Shown here: positions 25,652 to 33,877 of the stretch, piece after piece
How the letters are laid out: the number at the start of each line of letters is the position of its first letter
Numbering within the stretch: the first letter of the stretch is position 1
Origin: Streptomyces sp. NBC_00259
GTDB taxonomy: Bacteria; Actinomycetota; Actinomycetes; Streptomycetales; Streptomycetaceae
NCBI RefSeq assembly: GCF_036181745.1
Contig: NZ_CP108080.1
Coordinates: 4,963,501 to 5,027,500 of the forward strand
Reading direction: 5' to 3'
DNA: 64,000 nt
Position numbers and translations under genes: made by a program
The notes under the pieces: model-generated
What the model was told of the DNA's origin: nothing
Seen by the model: only the letters and a program-made list of their open reading frames with translations
Database searches by the model: none

Positions 25652-26281
25652 ATGGGGACGGACGCCAGCGGCTTTGTCGAATGCCGAGCTTGGCACCTCC
25701 ACCAGGACGGCCGGGAGTCGGTTTGGCGAGCCGCGATCGACCTCTTCCTCCTGAACATCACCCGGAACTATGACGCGTTCGGCTGCCTCTTCGGTGTCCG
25801 CAACTACGCCAACTTCCGACCGCTTGCCGCAGATCGTGGGTTGCCGGCCGATGCGTCCGAGACTGTGCGTGGCGAACTCGACAAGCTCGCCCAGTGGCCG
25901 GATCAGGCGTACGGCACCACGTGGATCACCTGGGCCGAGCTGAAGGCAGTCGACTGGGACGAGCCTGCGGAGAAGACCGACAGCCGACTCCATGAGTACC
26001 GGCAGACCTCGGACGGACTCAGGTTGACGGGGAAGTCCTCCTGGAGCCCTCGGTTCGCGCAGGCCGTCGGCCTTTCCGAACTAGGGCCGGACCATGCTCA
26101 GGAGTGGCCCGAAGGAAGCGAATGGCTGATCGACGACACTCTCTACAGATCCGTGAAACTCCACCGCCGGGAGGCTGTTCCGGATGACGGCGAGTGGAAG
26201 CCGGTCTGGACTGTCATGGAGGCACTCGCCTCGCAGCACGGTGACGACAACGTCCGACTCGTGGTCTGGTTCGACAACTGA
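25652..26281 (+). CDS. Conserved hypothetical protein, 209 aa
   Basis: No signal peptide or membrane segment. It is Trp- and Asp/Glu-rich, with a central TTWITWAELKAVDWDEPAEK and a C-terminal WTVMEALASQHGDDNVRLVVW. CAGAAT lies 7 bp before the ATG, so translation may be leaderless. It lies convergent to the S1-domain gene with a 21-bp gap. I recognise no family. Its base composition is less GC-rich than the flanking pilus genes. Confidence 0.7.
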   Translation: MGTDASGFVECRAWHLHQDGRESVWRAAIDLFLLNITRNYDAFGCLFGVRNYANFRPLAADRGLPADASETVRGELDKLAQWPDQAYGTTWITWAELKAVDWDEPAEKTDSRLHEYRQTSDGLRLTGKSSWSPRFAQAVGLSELGPDHAQEWPEGSEWLIDDTLYRSVKLHRREAVPDDGEWKPVWTVMEALASQHGDDNVRLVVWFDN

Positions 26282-26302
26282 GCAGACCCTGCGGTGAGTC
26301 GA

Positions 26303-27541
26303 TCAAAGGTCGCGCAGGGCCCTGAGGGACAGCGACAGGTGTTCGCGGACCGGGTCGACATCGACGATCTCGGCGCTGATCTCCTGACCGACACAGACGA
26401 CGTCGGACGGGTGGTTGATGGGGCGCCACGACAGCTCGGGGATATTGATCATCGTCTCAAAGCCGCCGACGTCCACGAAGGTGACGCCGGAACCGGCGAT
26501 GCGGGTCACGGTGCCGGTGACGACCTCACCTCGGTGAAGGGTCTTGAGGAAGGCCCAGATCCGGTCACTCGGCGTCGACTCGGTCCGCCAGCGAGCCCGC
26601 ACCACTCCGTCGCTGTCGGGCATGACAGCGGTGAACAGAGGCACACGCTCATCGGCGTACACGGACAGGAGCGCTGCGGCGCCGGCACCGGAGATTCTCG
26701 CGGCCAGCTCCGGGAGCTCCTCCTCGTCGGCGACAACGCTATGGAGCCGACCGTCCCCGTCCTGCCAGACACACTCGACGAGGCCCTCGGCGGGGAGGGT
26801 ACCGAGGACCGCGTCGATGTCGGAGGACAGGTCCGGCCAGACGGCCAGCCGGGCGCGGGGAGCGATCCCGGCGCGCACCGTATGAATGGTGTCGCAGGTG
26901 AGGCGGTGCCACCGAGAGGCGCCCTCGGCGTACAGCTCCTCCAGGACTCCGGCGCGGCACGAGGCGACGGCCCAGTGGACTCCAGCCCAGAAGTCGTCGT
27001 CACCGGGCCGTTGGACGTCTTCCCCTTCGGTCTCCATGTCGTAGGGAGATGCGTCCAGGCGTTCCGGGAACAGCCCGATCGCGCGAGTCCGGGCCAGCGC
27101 CTCCTCGCAGGGCGAGTTGCTGCCGATGTAGAGGTACTGGTCCCATCCCACGTGCACTGTGAAGGTGTCCTCCACCTCCAACCGGCACCAGGCGCCACTT
27201 TCGCGCAGCATGACCCGCACCAGTTCCAGACCGATGCCGAGGGGTACCTCTGCTCCGTCGTGGAAGCCTGTCAGGCCGGCCGGGAAGAGTCCGTCCAGTC
27301 CGAATCCGTCCAGTGCCTGCTCGACGCCGAAGTGTGCGAGGGACGTGACGTGCGGCTCGCGTACGACCAGGTGGTCGACGCTGGTGTCCGCCGCGAAGGC
27401 CTCGACCGCCTGAAGACAGGCAGCCTCCACCCGTCCGTGATCGCTGACTGTGTCCTCGGAGCCGGTGTAGTGGCCGTGCTCGTCGCGGTCGGCGGGGTCG
27501 TACTTGGTGACGCGGTAGACGTAGGGCAGCACGTCGCTCAT
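26303..27541 (-). CDS. S1 RNA-binding domain protein
   Basis: 412 aa. The C-terminal 75 residues are an S1 OB-fold: GEVVTGTVTRIAGSGVTFVD, then IPELSW and VGQEISAEIVDVDPVREHLS. The N-terminal 330 residues form a mostly acidic region, opening PYVYRVTKYDPADRDEHGHY; a similar opening is known from Streptomyces hypothetical proteins. S1 domains bind single-stranded RNA, so a role in translation or RNA handling is likely; the N-terminal part is of unknown function. No operon partner is evident. Confidence 0.78.
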   Translation of the reverse strand: MSDVLPYVYRVTKYDPADRDEHGHYTGSEDTVSDHGRVEAACLQAVEAFAADTSVDHLVVREPHVTSLAHFGVEQALDGFGLDGLFPAGLTGFHDGAEVPLGIGLELVRVMLRESGAWCRLEVEDTFTVHVGWDQYLYIGSNSPCEEALARTRAIGLFPERLDASPYDMETEGEDVQRPGDDDFWAGVHWAVASCRAGVLEELYAEGASRWHRLTCDTIHTVRAGIAPRARLAVWPDLSSDIDAVLGTLPAEGLVECVWQDGDGRLHSVVADEEELPELAARISGAGAAALLSVYADERVPLFTAVMPDSDGVVRARWRTESTPSDRIWAFLKTLHRGEVVTGTVTRIAGSGVTFVDVGGFETMINIPELSWRPINHPSDVVCVGQEISAEIVDVDPVREHLSLSLRALRDL

Positions 27542-27709
27542 CCTCCCGTGCGCATGTCAGTCGGCGCGCGGAGGATTCCCGTCCGTTCGACGAGGAGTCG
27601 TCGATGGCGACGCTCGAGATCGGTCGCGGACTTGCATGGCCCGCGACCTTGAACCGGTCCATGCCGGTCCGGCTCGGGGACCTGCCCGTCGACCGGTGAG
27701 GCATGGTGC

Positions 27710-29032
27710 TCAGCGTTCCGCTCCGGTGTCTTGATTGCCGTCCCCAGATCCCAGTGCGGCCGGAAGTATCCGGCCCAGGCGTGCGAGCGGGGACAGCGTC
27801 ATCAGCAGTGGGGAGAGCATCATGCCCGCGGCTGTCACCAGGAGGCTGGTGCGCAGCCCCCACTCCTGTGCGAGGAATCCGCCGAGCAGTGAGCCGAGTG
27901 GGGTCAGTCCCATACCGACGAACGTGATCGTCGCGGCCGCGCGGCCTTGCATCCCGTCCGGAGTGACGGCCTGCCGGACGGCCATGACCGTGACGTTCAC
28001 CAGCTGCCCGCCCGCCCCGAACACGAAGTTGACCGCCAGCAGCACGGGAAGGGTCGTCGCGGGGGAGCCGTGCAGCGCGGGCACGCACAGGAACACGCCG
28101 TCGGCCAGTGCCGCCGCGGACACGAGTACCGCGCCATGGCCGAACCGGCCCGGCAGGCGGGCCGCCAGCATCGAGCCCAGGAGCGCGCCCGGGCCCGTCG
28201 CGGCGAGCGCAAGCCCGACGGCGGTGCCCGACAGATGCAGTTCACGCGGCAGGAAGAGCAGGTAGACGGTCATCATGGCCGCGAAGGAGGACTGGAACGC
28301 AGCCGAGGCGAGGCACACGGTCCGCAGAGAGGTCTCCATGACGACGAAACGGACGCCGTCATGGATCCGCCGCCACACCCGGGAGGGACGTTCCGAGTGC
28401 TCCGGCATCGATTCGCGCCGGCGGATCCGCCGGATCGACAGGAACGACAGCGCGAAGAACAGCGCGCTGGAGGCGGCAGCGGCAGCCGCCGACAGCAGGG
28501 ACACCAACGCACCGCCGAGGGCGGGACCGACGATCTGCGCGGCGGACCGGCTGCCCTCGAGCGCGCTGTTGCCTCGCACCAGTTGATCGCGTTGCACCAG
28601 CCTTACGAGAGACGCCTGGTAAGCCACGTCGAAGAACACGGACAGGGCTCCGACGGCGAAGGCGACCACGAGCAGCGCGGGCAGGCCGAGCCAACCGAGG
28701 AGACCGGCCACCGCGGCGGCGCCCAGGGCCAGGGTCCGGCCGATGTCCGTCACCACCATCACCGTGCGGGCCCGCCACCTGTCCACCCACGCACCGACGA
28801 AGAGCGAGAGCAGCAGGATCGGCGCCTGTCCGACCGCACGGAGGACACCCAACTCGCCGGCACCGGCGTGGAGCGTCAGGACGGCGAAGAGCGGCAGGAC
28901 CACCAGAGACGCGTGTTCGCCGAGTTGGGAAGCCGTCTGGCCCACCCAGAGGCTGCGGAAGTCACCGTCCCGCCACAGGCTTGACGGAACAGGCCGGCCG
29001 GAATCGGATACGGCAGAGGCAGCGGACGGCAC
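27710..29032 (-). CDS. MFS transporter
   Basis: About 440 aa from a GTG at 29032 with AAGGGG upstream; an in-frame GTG at 29089 is possible. Twelve predicted membrane segments. The N-terminus SLWRDGDFRSLWVGQTASQLG, a central IRRIRRRE loop and the pseudo-repeat around GAWVDRWRARTVMVV (the loop 2-3 motif) match MFS efflux proteins of the TMS-12 group often called enterobactin or macrolide exporters. Substrate unknown. The adjacent 168 bp to the S1 gene shows no clear promoter element. Confidence 0.85.
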   Translation of the reverse strand: MPSAASAVSDSGRPVPSSLWRDGDFRSLWVGQTASQLGEHASLVVLPLFAVLTLHAGAGELGVLRAVGQAPILLLSLFVGAWVDRWRARTVMVVTDIGRTLALGAAAVAGLLGWLGLPALLVVAFAVGALSVFFDVAYQASLVRLVQRDQLVRGNSALEGSRSAAQIVGPALGGALVSLLSAAAAAASSALFFALSFLSIRRIRRRESMPEHSERPSRVWRRIHDGVRFVVMETSLRTVCLASAAFQSSFAAMMTVYLLFLPRELHLSGTAVGLALAATGPGALLGSMLAARLPGRFGHGAVLVSAAALADGVFLCVPALHGSPATTLPVLLAVNFVFGAGGQLVNVTVMAVRQAVTPDGMQGRAAATITFVGMGLTPLGSLLGGFLAQEWGLRTSLLVTAAGMMLSPLLMTLSPLARLGRILPAALGSGDGNQDTGAER

Positions 29033-29299
29033 GAAGACCCCTTGGGTTGCCGACGACGAGGGCCCGCCAACCGGCGCACAAGGGCGCACCTACGGTGCAG
29101 GCGGGGAAGGCTCGCTGTGCCGCAACATCAAGGCAGCACGCGATGACAGGCCGATACGGCCTACGACGTCAACGCGCGCTCGGACGACCGACGATCATGT
29201 CTCAGCTCCTCGTGGGCTCCTTGCTGCACCCGGACCCTAGACCTCGTCGTCCCGGCGCGAAAGCCGATTTCGAACCCATGGCCAAGCGCGACCCGCTCA

Positions 29300-29842
29300 C
29301 TAGGCGGGGCCTGCGATCACTGAGCTGACCGCGGCGACACGGCGGGCCAGGTCGTCAGCAGGAATGTCGATGAGCTCATAGCCGAACGCACGGTAGCTCT
29401 GCTCATGGATCCTCTCGAACACCAGCGACTCCTCGAAACTGATCCGTCGGGCCGCGGTGGGCTCACAGAAGCCCAGATTGCGAACGAAGAACACCTGCCG
29501 CTCGTAGATCCCCTCGGAGGTGATCCGTTCGAGCTCCATGATCAGCGACCGGGACACCGGCCACCCCAAGTAGGTGGCGAGCGCGTGGGTGCAGACCGGC
29601 GATCTGTCGAAGACGTGGACAGGGGCTGCCGCAGACGCCTCCAACTGTCGCTGCCGCTGCAGAACCACGATGTCGTCGATGAAGGACGTCCGCGTCCATG
29701 GCTCGTCCTCGCCCCGGGCCTGAGCGTGTGCGATGACCGCTGTCGCCGCCTCCTCGACGACCCCGTAGCCGAGATCATCCAGGCACCGCAGGATCGATGT
29801 CTTGCCGGCACCCGGAGTGCCGGTCAGAACGTACCGTCGCAT
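29300..29842 (-). CDS. P-loop NTPase (AAA_28-type)
   Basis: 180 aa from an ATG at 29842 preceded by GAAAGG; an in-frame start at 29872 is possible. MRRYVLTGTPGAGKTSILRC carries the Walker A P-loop, and FDRSPVCTHALATYLG carries a kinase-like DRS motif. These small ATPases resemble nucleotide or metabolite kinases, and their substrates are usually unknown. It belongs to the less GC-rich interval between the tad locus and the toxin cluster. Confidence 0.8.
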   Translation of the reverse strand: MRRYVLTGTPGAGKTSILRCLDDLGYGVVEEAATAVIAHAQARGEDEPWTRTSFIDDIVVLQRQRQLEASAAAPVHVFDRSPVCTHALATYLGWPVSRSLIMELERITSEGIYERQVFFVRNLGFCEPTAARRISFEESLVFERIHEQSYRAFGYELIDIPADDLARRVAAVSSVIAGPA

Positions 29843-30098
29843 GATCGCAAACCTTTCGTGCATGTCGGACACGCTGGCCGGCCGGGACCGGCTCAGCGCA
29901 GCTCAGCGAGGCGTACAGGGAATGGTGCACATCGCACGGCACATCACCACGTGCAGATCGGGAGCGCCGAGGGCGGATACGGGGTCATCCCATCGCGCAA
30001 CCGTTGTGAACAGCCCTAGCCTTACGGGGCTTACGTCCTGGAGCGTTCGAGGGCGATCCAACTGCAGGCAATCACAGTTCCCGACGGGAGGAGGCCGG

Positions 30099-30455
30099 GT
30101 GACGCTGAACAAGAAGGGCTCGCGTCGCATCGTCGTCGACGGGATCGCGTACCGCTGGCGGATTCGCCGGAAGCCCTCCTGCACGCAGGGGCTGTGCTGG
30201 ACGCCGTTGGTCTACGCAGTGGGGATCACGGACTCCGATCGTCCGGGCAGAGCCTTGGTCGTCACCACGGGACTGCCGCACCCCGGCAACTGGGTGGGCG
30301 TAGAGGCTGAGCCTGTTCCGCCTGCTCATGTCGCCGCCGCCATCAAGGAGGCGCGAGCGCAAGGCTGGGATCCGAGCGCTCCCGGGTCGCCCTTCCTGCT
30401 CAACCAGGCTGCAGGATTCGTGCGGCTGGGACTCGGGGCGGAGGCCGGTGGATAA
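30099..30455 (+). CDS. Conserved hypothetical protein, 118 aa
   Basis: The GTG at 30099 is preceded by GGAGGAGG. The protein is basic at its start (LNKKGSRRIVVDGIAYRWRI) and has an aliphatic/beta region VYAVGITDSDRPGRALVVTT followed by VPPAHVAAAIKEARAQGWDP. The pattern is common in actinobacterial hypotheticals. No catalytic motif is seen. Confidence 0.75.
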   Translation: MTLNKKGSRRIVVDGIAYRWRIRRKPSCTQGLCWTPLVYAVGITDSDRPGRALVVTTGLPHPGNWVGVEAEPVPPAHVAAAIKEARAQGWDPSAPGSPFLLNQAAGFVRLGLGAEAGG

Positions 30456-30515
30456 CCCCTGAACGGCATCACCTCCAGGGCCCAGTCCAGGGGCCCGCCC
30501 GCCCCCTGTGGACAT

Positions 30516-30559
30516 TGGGCCCAGGGGCCCATGACCTCCTGCCCCAGGGCGCCTAGCCT
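30516..30559 (+). promoter_or_regulatory. Box promoter B for the pilin/Tox-REase-5 gene
   Basis: TGGGCCCAGGGGCCCA (30516-30531) followed after 22 nt by TAGCCT (30554-30559), with the ATG only 7 nt later, so the message is probably leaderless. More GGGCCC copies lie just upstream (about 30479-30497). Confidence 0.75.
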
Positions 30560-30566
30560 CCGAAGT

Positions 30567-32891
30567 ATGGCTGCAACGGGTGGGGGATTCGCGGGAGTTG
30601 AGCCGCAGAACGCGGCCGGTGGCACAGGTGCGGGGACGCTGCCACCCGTGCCGGGACCTGGCAGGCAGCCCATGCCGCGACCGCTTCAGGCGGTCCTCGT
30701 ACTGCTGCATCTGCTGTTCGGCCTCACCGTCCTCGGGGCGCTGGGACTGCTCATCGTCGCCTCGGCCGTGGGCGGTGCGGACGGCGAGCTGTTCGGGCTG
30801 CTGCTGTACGCCGCGGCCCCGGGCATCGCCGGGTTCGTGCTGGCGCTGCGGGTGTGGACCGGCGGAGTGTGGGTACGCCGTGCGCTGCTGGCCGTTCAAG
30901 CCTGGTTGCTGCTCGGCGCGTTGCACTCGCTGACCGACGGCAACGGCCGCGGCGTCACCCAGATGGTCGTCCCGATCGCCGTCATCGTGCTGCTGTGCCG
31001 TCCCGCGACGCGCGCCTGGTTCCTGCTGCCCGCGTCCGAGCGGGTCGCGCGCCGGCCGTTCCGCGCGGCGCGCCTGATCAAGTGGCGCAGGGACGGCGGG
31101 CAGACGGCCACGGAGTACGTCGGCCTCATCGTTCTCGTGGCGGCCATCGTGGTCGGGCTCGTCGCGACCGGGGTCGGAAGCCAGATCGCGGGCGGGCTCA
31201 GCTCCGCCGTCTGCGAGATCACCGGCAGTTCCTGCCCCGCAGGTGACGGGGACGGCGACGGATCGACGGACGTCGAGGCCGGTGACGGTACGGACGGCGG
31301 TACGGACAACGCCCCCGACACGGGTACTGCCGCGGGCACCGACGCGGGCACCGACACCACCGGCGGCGCCGACGACCCCAGCACCGGCACGAGCACGGGC
31401 ACGGGCACCGAGGACACCACCGCCGCCGACGAAGCCGTCTACGACGAGGACGACGAGACCGATGAGACCGGCCGGCCGGGCGTCCCGGACGACGGCCTCG
31501 ACGAGGACGACGACGTCGATGACGGCGACGGCGAGGACGGGAGCGGCGACGACGGCGAGAGCTGCACCTCCGGCATCGGCGCCTTCCTGTCCTGCGGGGC
31601 CAGTCAGGTCGGCGGCTTCTTCGAAGGCGTCGTCGTCGACGGCCTGTGGGGCGACATCACCGGAACCTTCGAGACGATCTTCCACCCCATCAAGGCGTGG
31701 GAAGGCATCAAGGACTACGGATCGACCCTCGGCGACCAGTGGCTCAAGGACTCCGAGGGCGCCGGGGACAAGTGGTCCAAGGGCGACTACCTGGGCGCGA
31801 TCTGGGACTGGGGTTCGGCATCCGTCAACACCGGTGTGACCGTCCTCGACGACGTCTTCGTCGGCGACGACGTCCGCGACATGTGGAACCGGGGCGACGA
31901 GGGCCAGGCCATCGGCACCGTCGCCTGGAACATCGGCTCGCTCTTCATCCCCGGCTACGGCGAGGCGAAGCTCGTCGGAAAGCTCGGCAAACTCGGAAAG
32001 CTCGGGAAGCTGGGCAAGGTCGGCGAGCTCGCGCAGAAGGCCTCCGAGGCGGCCGCGAAGGCCCGTAAGGCGGCCAAGGCGGGCGATGTCGAAGGCGCCG
32101 AGCGGGCTGCCAAGGAAGCCCAGCAGCACGCCGACGACGCCGCGAAGGACGCGGGTCTCACGGGCTGCACCATCGGGATGGGCGGCCGGGTCCGTGTCCC
32201 GTACGGCGGCGGGCCGGCCGTGTCCGGCAGCGGTACCGGTGTCGTCGCGGGGCCGCGTGCCGTCGTACCGGTCCAGTTGTTCGCCGACAATTGCGACGAG
32301 GTCGATCCCGAGAAGAAGCAGGCCGCGGAGGACGCGGCGAAGCAGGCCGAGGAGGCGAGGAAGGCCGCCGAGGCGGCGAAGCGGAAGGCCGGTCTGGAGC
32401 GGGCGCAGCAGCAGCCGAAGCCTGCCTGGTACGAAGACCTGACCAACCCGCGCGCGGGCACGAAGGACGGCGGCGCCGGCAAGTGGGAGCGCATCAAGCC
32501 CGCGCTCTTCAGCTACGAGTCCGAGATGGGCGCGCGCTACCAGGAGCAGATCTCGGGCGTGAACCGGGGCAAAGAGTACCAGGTCCCGCTCGACAAGCTC
32601 GACGGCAAGCCGGTGAACTTCGACGGCTGGGACGCCGCGTCGGGCAAGTACCTCGAAGCGAAGTACGGCTACCGGAGCCCGAAGTACTACGACGCCGACG
32701 CCGGGGCGCTGAAGCCCGACATCGCCGACCGCTGGGCCAAGCAGGCGCAGCGACAGGTCGACGCGGCCCGGGGCAAGCCCGTCGTGTGGCACTTCTCCGA
32801 TCCCGACGTGGCCGAAGCGGCCCAGGAGATGTTCGAGACCAGGGGTATCGAGGTTACGGTGGAGAAGACCGCGAGTGACGTTGTCGGCTGA
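30567..32891 (+). CDS. Four-TM / Flp-pilin / Tox-REase-5 polymorphic toxin
   Basis: 774 aa. Residues 40-145 hold four predicted membrane helices. GGQTATEYVGLIVLVAAIVV (177-196) is a Flp-type prepilin segment followed by Cys216 and Cys223. An Asp/Thr/Gly-rich linker spans about 225-332. Residues 333-470 form a pretoxin-like region with WNIGSLFIPGYGEAK. The C-terminal 135 residues match the Tox-REase-5 nuclease toxin family: GARYQEQISGV, VNFDGWD with Asp686, YLEAKYGY with Glu697 and Lys699 (PD-(D/E)xK core), and WHFSDPDVAEAAQEMF. Imm52 follows 81 bp downstream. Leader-peptidase cleavage after Gly178 would free a pilin-toxin from the membrane module. A box promoter lies 20-70 bp upstream. Confidence 0.85.
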   Translation: MAATGGGFAGVEPQNAAGGTGAGTLPPVPGPGRQPMPRPLQAVLVLLHLLFGLTVLGALGLLIVASAVGGADGELFGLLLYAAAPGIAGFVLALRVWTGGVWVRRALLAVQAWLLLGALHSLTDGNGRGVTQMVVPIAVIVLLCRPATRAWFLLPASERVARRPFRAARLIKWRRDGGQTATEYVGLIVLVAAIVVGLVATGVGSQIAGGLSSAVCEITGSSCPAGDGDGDGSTDVEAGDGTDGGTDNAPDTGTAAGTDAGTDTTGGADDPSTGTSTGTGTEDTTAADEAVYDEDDETDETGRPGVPDDGLDEDDDVDDGDGEDGSGDDGESCTSGIGAFLSCGASQVGGFFEGVVVDGLWGDITGTFETIFHPIKAWEGIKDYGSTLGDQWLKDSEGAGDKWSKGDYLGAIWDWGSASVNTGVTVLDDVFVGDDVRDMWNRGDEGQAIGTVAWNIGSLFIPGYGEAKLVGKLGKLGKLGKLGKVGELAQKASEAAAKARKAAKAGDVEGAERAAKEAQQHADDAAKDAGLTGCTIGMGGRVRVPYGGGPAVSGSGTGVVAGPRAVVPVQLFADNCDEVDPEKKQAAEDAAKQAEEARKAAEAAKRKAGLERAQQQPKPAWYEDLTNPRAGTKDGGAGKWERIKPALFSYESEMGARYQEQISGVNRGKEYQVPLDKLDGKPVNFDGWDAASGKYLEAKYGYRSPKYYDADAGALKPDIADRWAKQAQRQVDAARGKPVVWHFSDPDVAEAAQEMFETRGIEVTVEKTASDVVG

Positions 32892-32972
32892 GGCCAGGAC
32901 CGGGAGCATGACCCACGGCCAGGGACACGACCGTGACCAGGCGCCGGAGCCAGAGGGCGGAGGGAGCACGTC

Positions 32973-33701
32973 GTGCTGAACGTCGTTGTCAACGGATTCT
33001 GGGGGCGACGGCAGGAGAGTGCCGCGCAGGTCGCCGGGCGCTGGGCCGACAGCCTGAACGCCCTGGAGGCGCTGGACCGCGCGGCGTTCAGCGGATGGCG
33101 CGAGGCGACCGGTGACGTCGCGTCCGCCCCGGAGCTGCCGGCCTCGGCCGCCGCGCTGACCGACTACATCGAGCGGACGAACCAGGAGCCCGACGCCGGG
33201 CGGATCGGGTTCACGACGTCCGTTCTGACGAACAACCCCGGGATGCCCCGGGTGACCGTCGCGATCCACGCGGGCGGAACGTCGGAGTACGTGACGAACT
33301 CCGTCGCCGTGTCGTTCCGTTCACGAGAACTCGACGAGTCCGTGGCGGTGATCCGCCGCACCGCCGACATCCTGCGGATCGTCGCCGAGGCGTGGGACAT
33401 CGACGCGGGCCAGGCCGCCGGCCGTACCCAGTTCACCGCCGTGAAGGACGCGTTCGGCCTACCGAACTCCGCGCCCCGCTGCGGCCGCTCCGTCTACCTG
33501 TCCGCGAAGCGCGCGGCCCTCGCCCCCGAGGGGCTGCCGGGTACGTACACGCGTACCGCACATGACGGACTGGTCATCGATCTCACCCGGGGAGGGTCGG
33601 AGGACCCCTCCGTCGAGACGATCATCGCGGCCCATCGGGCACTTGGCTCGGCCGGAGCCCTGGAAGCACTTCCCGTGCCGTTCGACCGCCCCACGTGGTG
33701 A
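32973..33701 (+). CDS. Imm52-family immunity protein
   Basis: 242 aa from a GTG with GGAGGGAG upstream. No signal peptide, so it is cytosolic, as expected for an immunity protein. Features include NGFWGRRQESAAQVAGRWAD at the N-terminus and the C-terminal RCGRSVYLSA region. The pattern and position immediately after a Tox-REase-5 toxin match the Imm52 family, which is known as a partner of Tox-REase-5 toxins. It most likely neutralises the nuclease domain of the upstream protein. Confidence 0.78.
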   Translation: MLNVVVNGFWGRRQESAAQVAGRWADSLNALEALDRAAFSGWREATGDVASAPELPASAAALTDYIERTNQEPDAGRIGFTTSVLTNNPGMPRVTVAIHAGGTSEYVTNSVAVSFRSRELDESVAVIRRTADILRIVAEAWDIDAGQAAGRTQFTAVKDAFGLPNSAPRCGRSVYLSAKRAALAPEGLPGTYTRTAHDGLVIDLTRGGSEDPSVETIIAAHRALGSAGALEALPVPFDRPTW

Positions 33702-33710
33702 CGTCCTCAC

Positions 33711-33802
33711 GCACGCCGTGAACGGCCCGCCCCGCACTTCGTGAACGGCCCGCCCGGCACGCCTTGAACGGCCCACCTCGCATGCCGTGAACGGCCGGTC
33801 CC
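33711..33802. repeat. Four tandem 23-bp repeats between the immunity gene and the next toxin
   Basis: Four adjacent 23-bp units, all containing GTGAACGGCC or TTGAACGGCC, at 33711-33733, 33734-33756, 33757-33779 and 33780-33802, with a fifth partial unit. They end 23 bp before box promoter C and follow the immunity stop by 9 bp. Confidence 0.85.
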
Positions 33803-33825
33803 GCACGGCGCTTTGAGCCCGGCTT

Positions 33826-33870
33826 TGGGTCCATGGGCCCACGACGCCCGGCCCGCACCCGCCTTAGCGT
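33826..33870 (+). promoter_or_regulatory. Box promoter C for the pilin/HINT toxin gene
   Basis: TGGGTCCATGGGCCCA (33826-33841) followed after 23 nt by TAGCGT (33865-33870); the ATG begins 8 nt later, so it is probably leaderless. Confidence 0.75.
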
Positions 33871-33877
33871 CGCAAGC

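Noticed and set aside
30072..33269. Long minus-strand open frame opposite the Tox-REase-5 gene (1065 codons)
   Set aside because: GC-rich DNA leaves long antisense frames; the product is Arg/Gly/Val low complexity with no domain, and the plus-strand gene has domains, promoter and partner.
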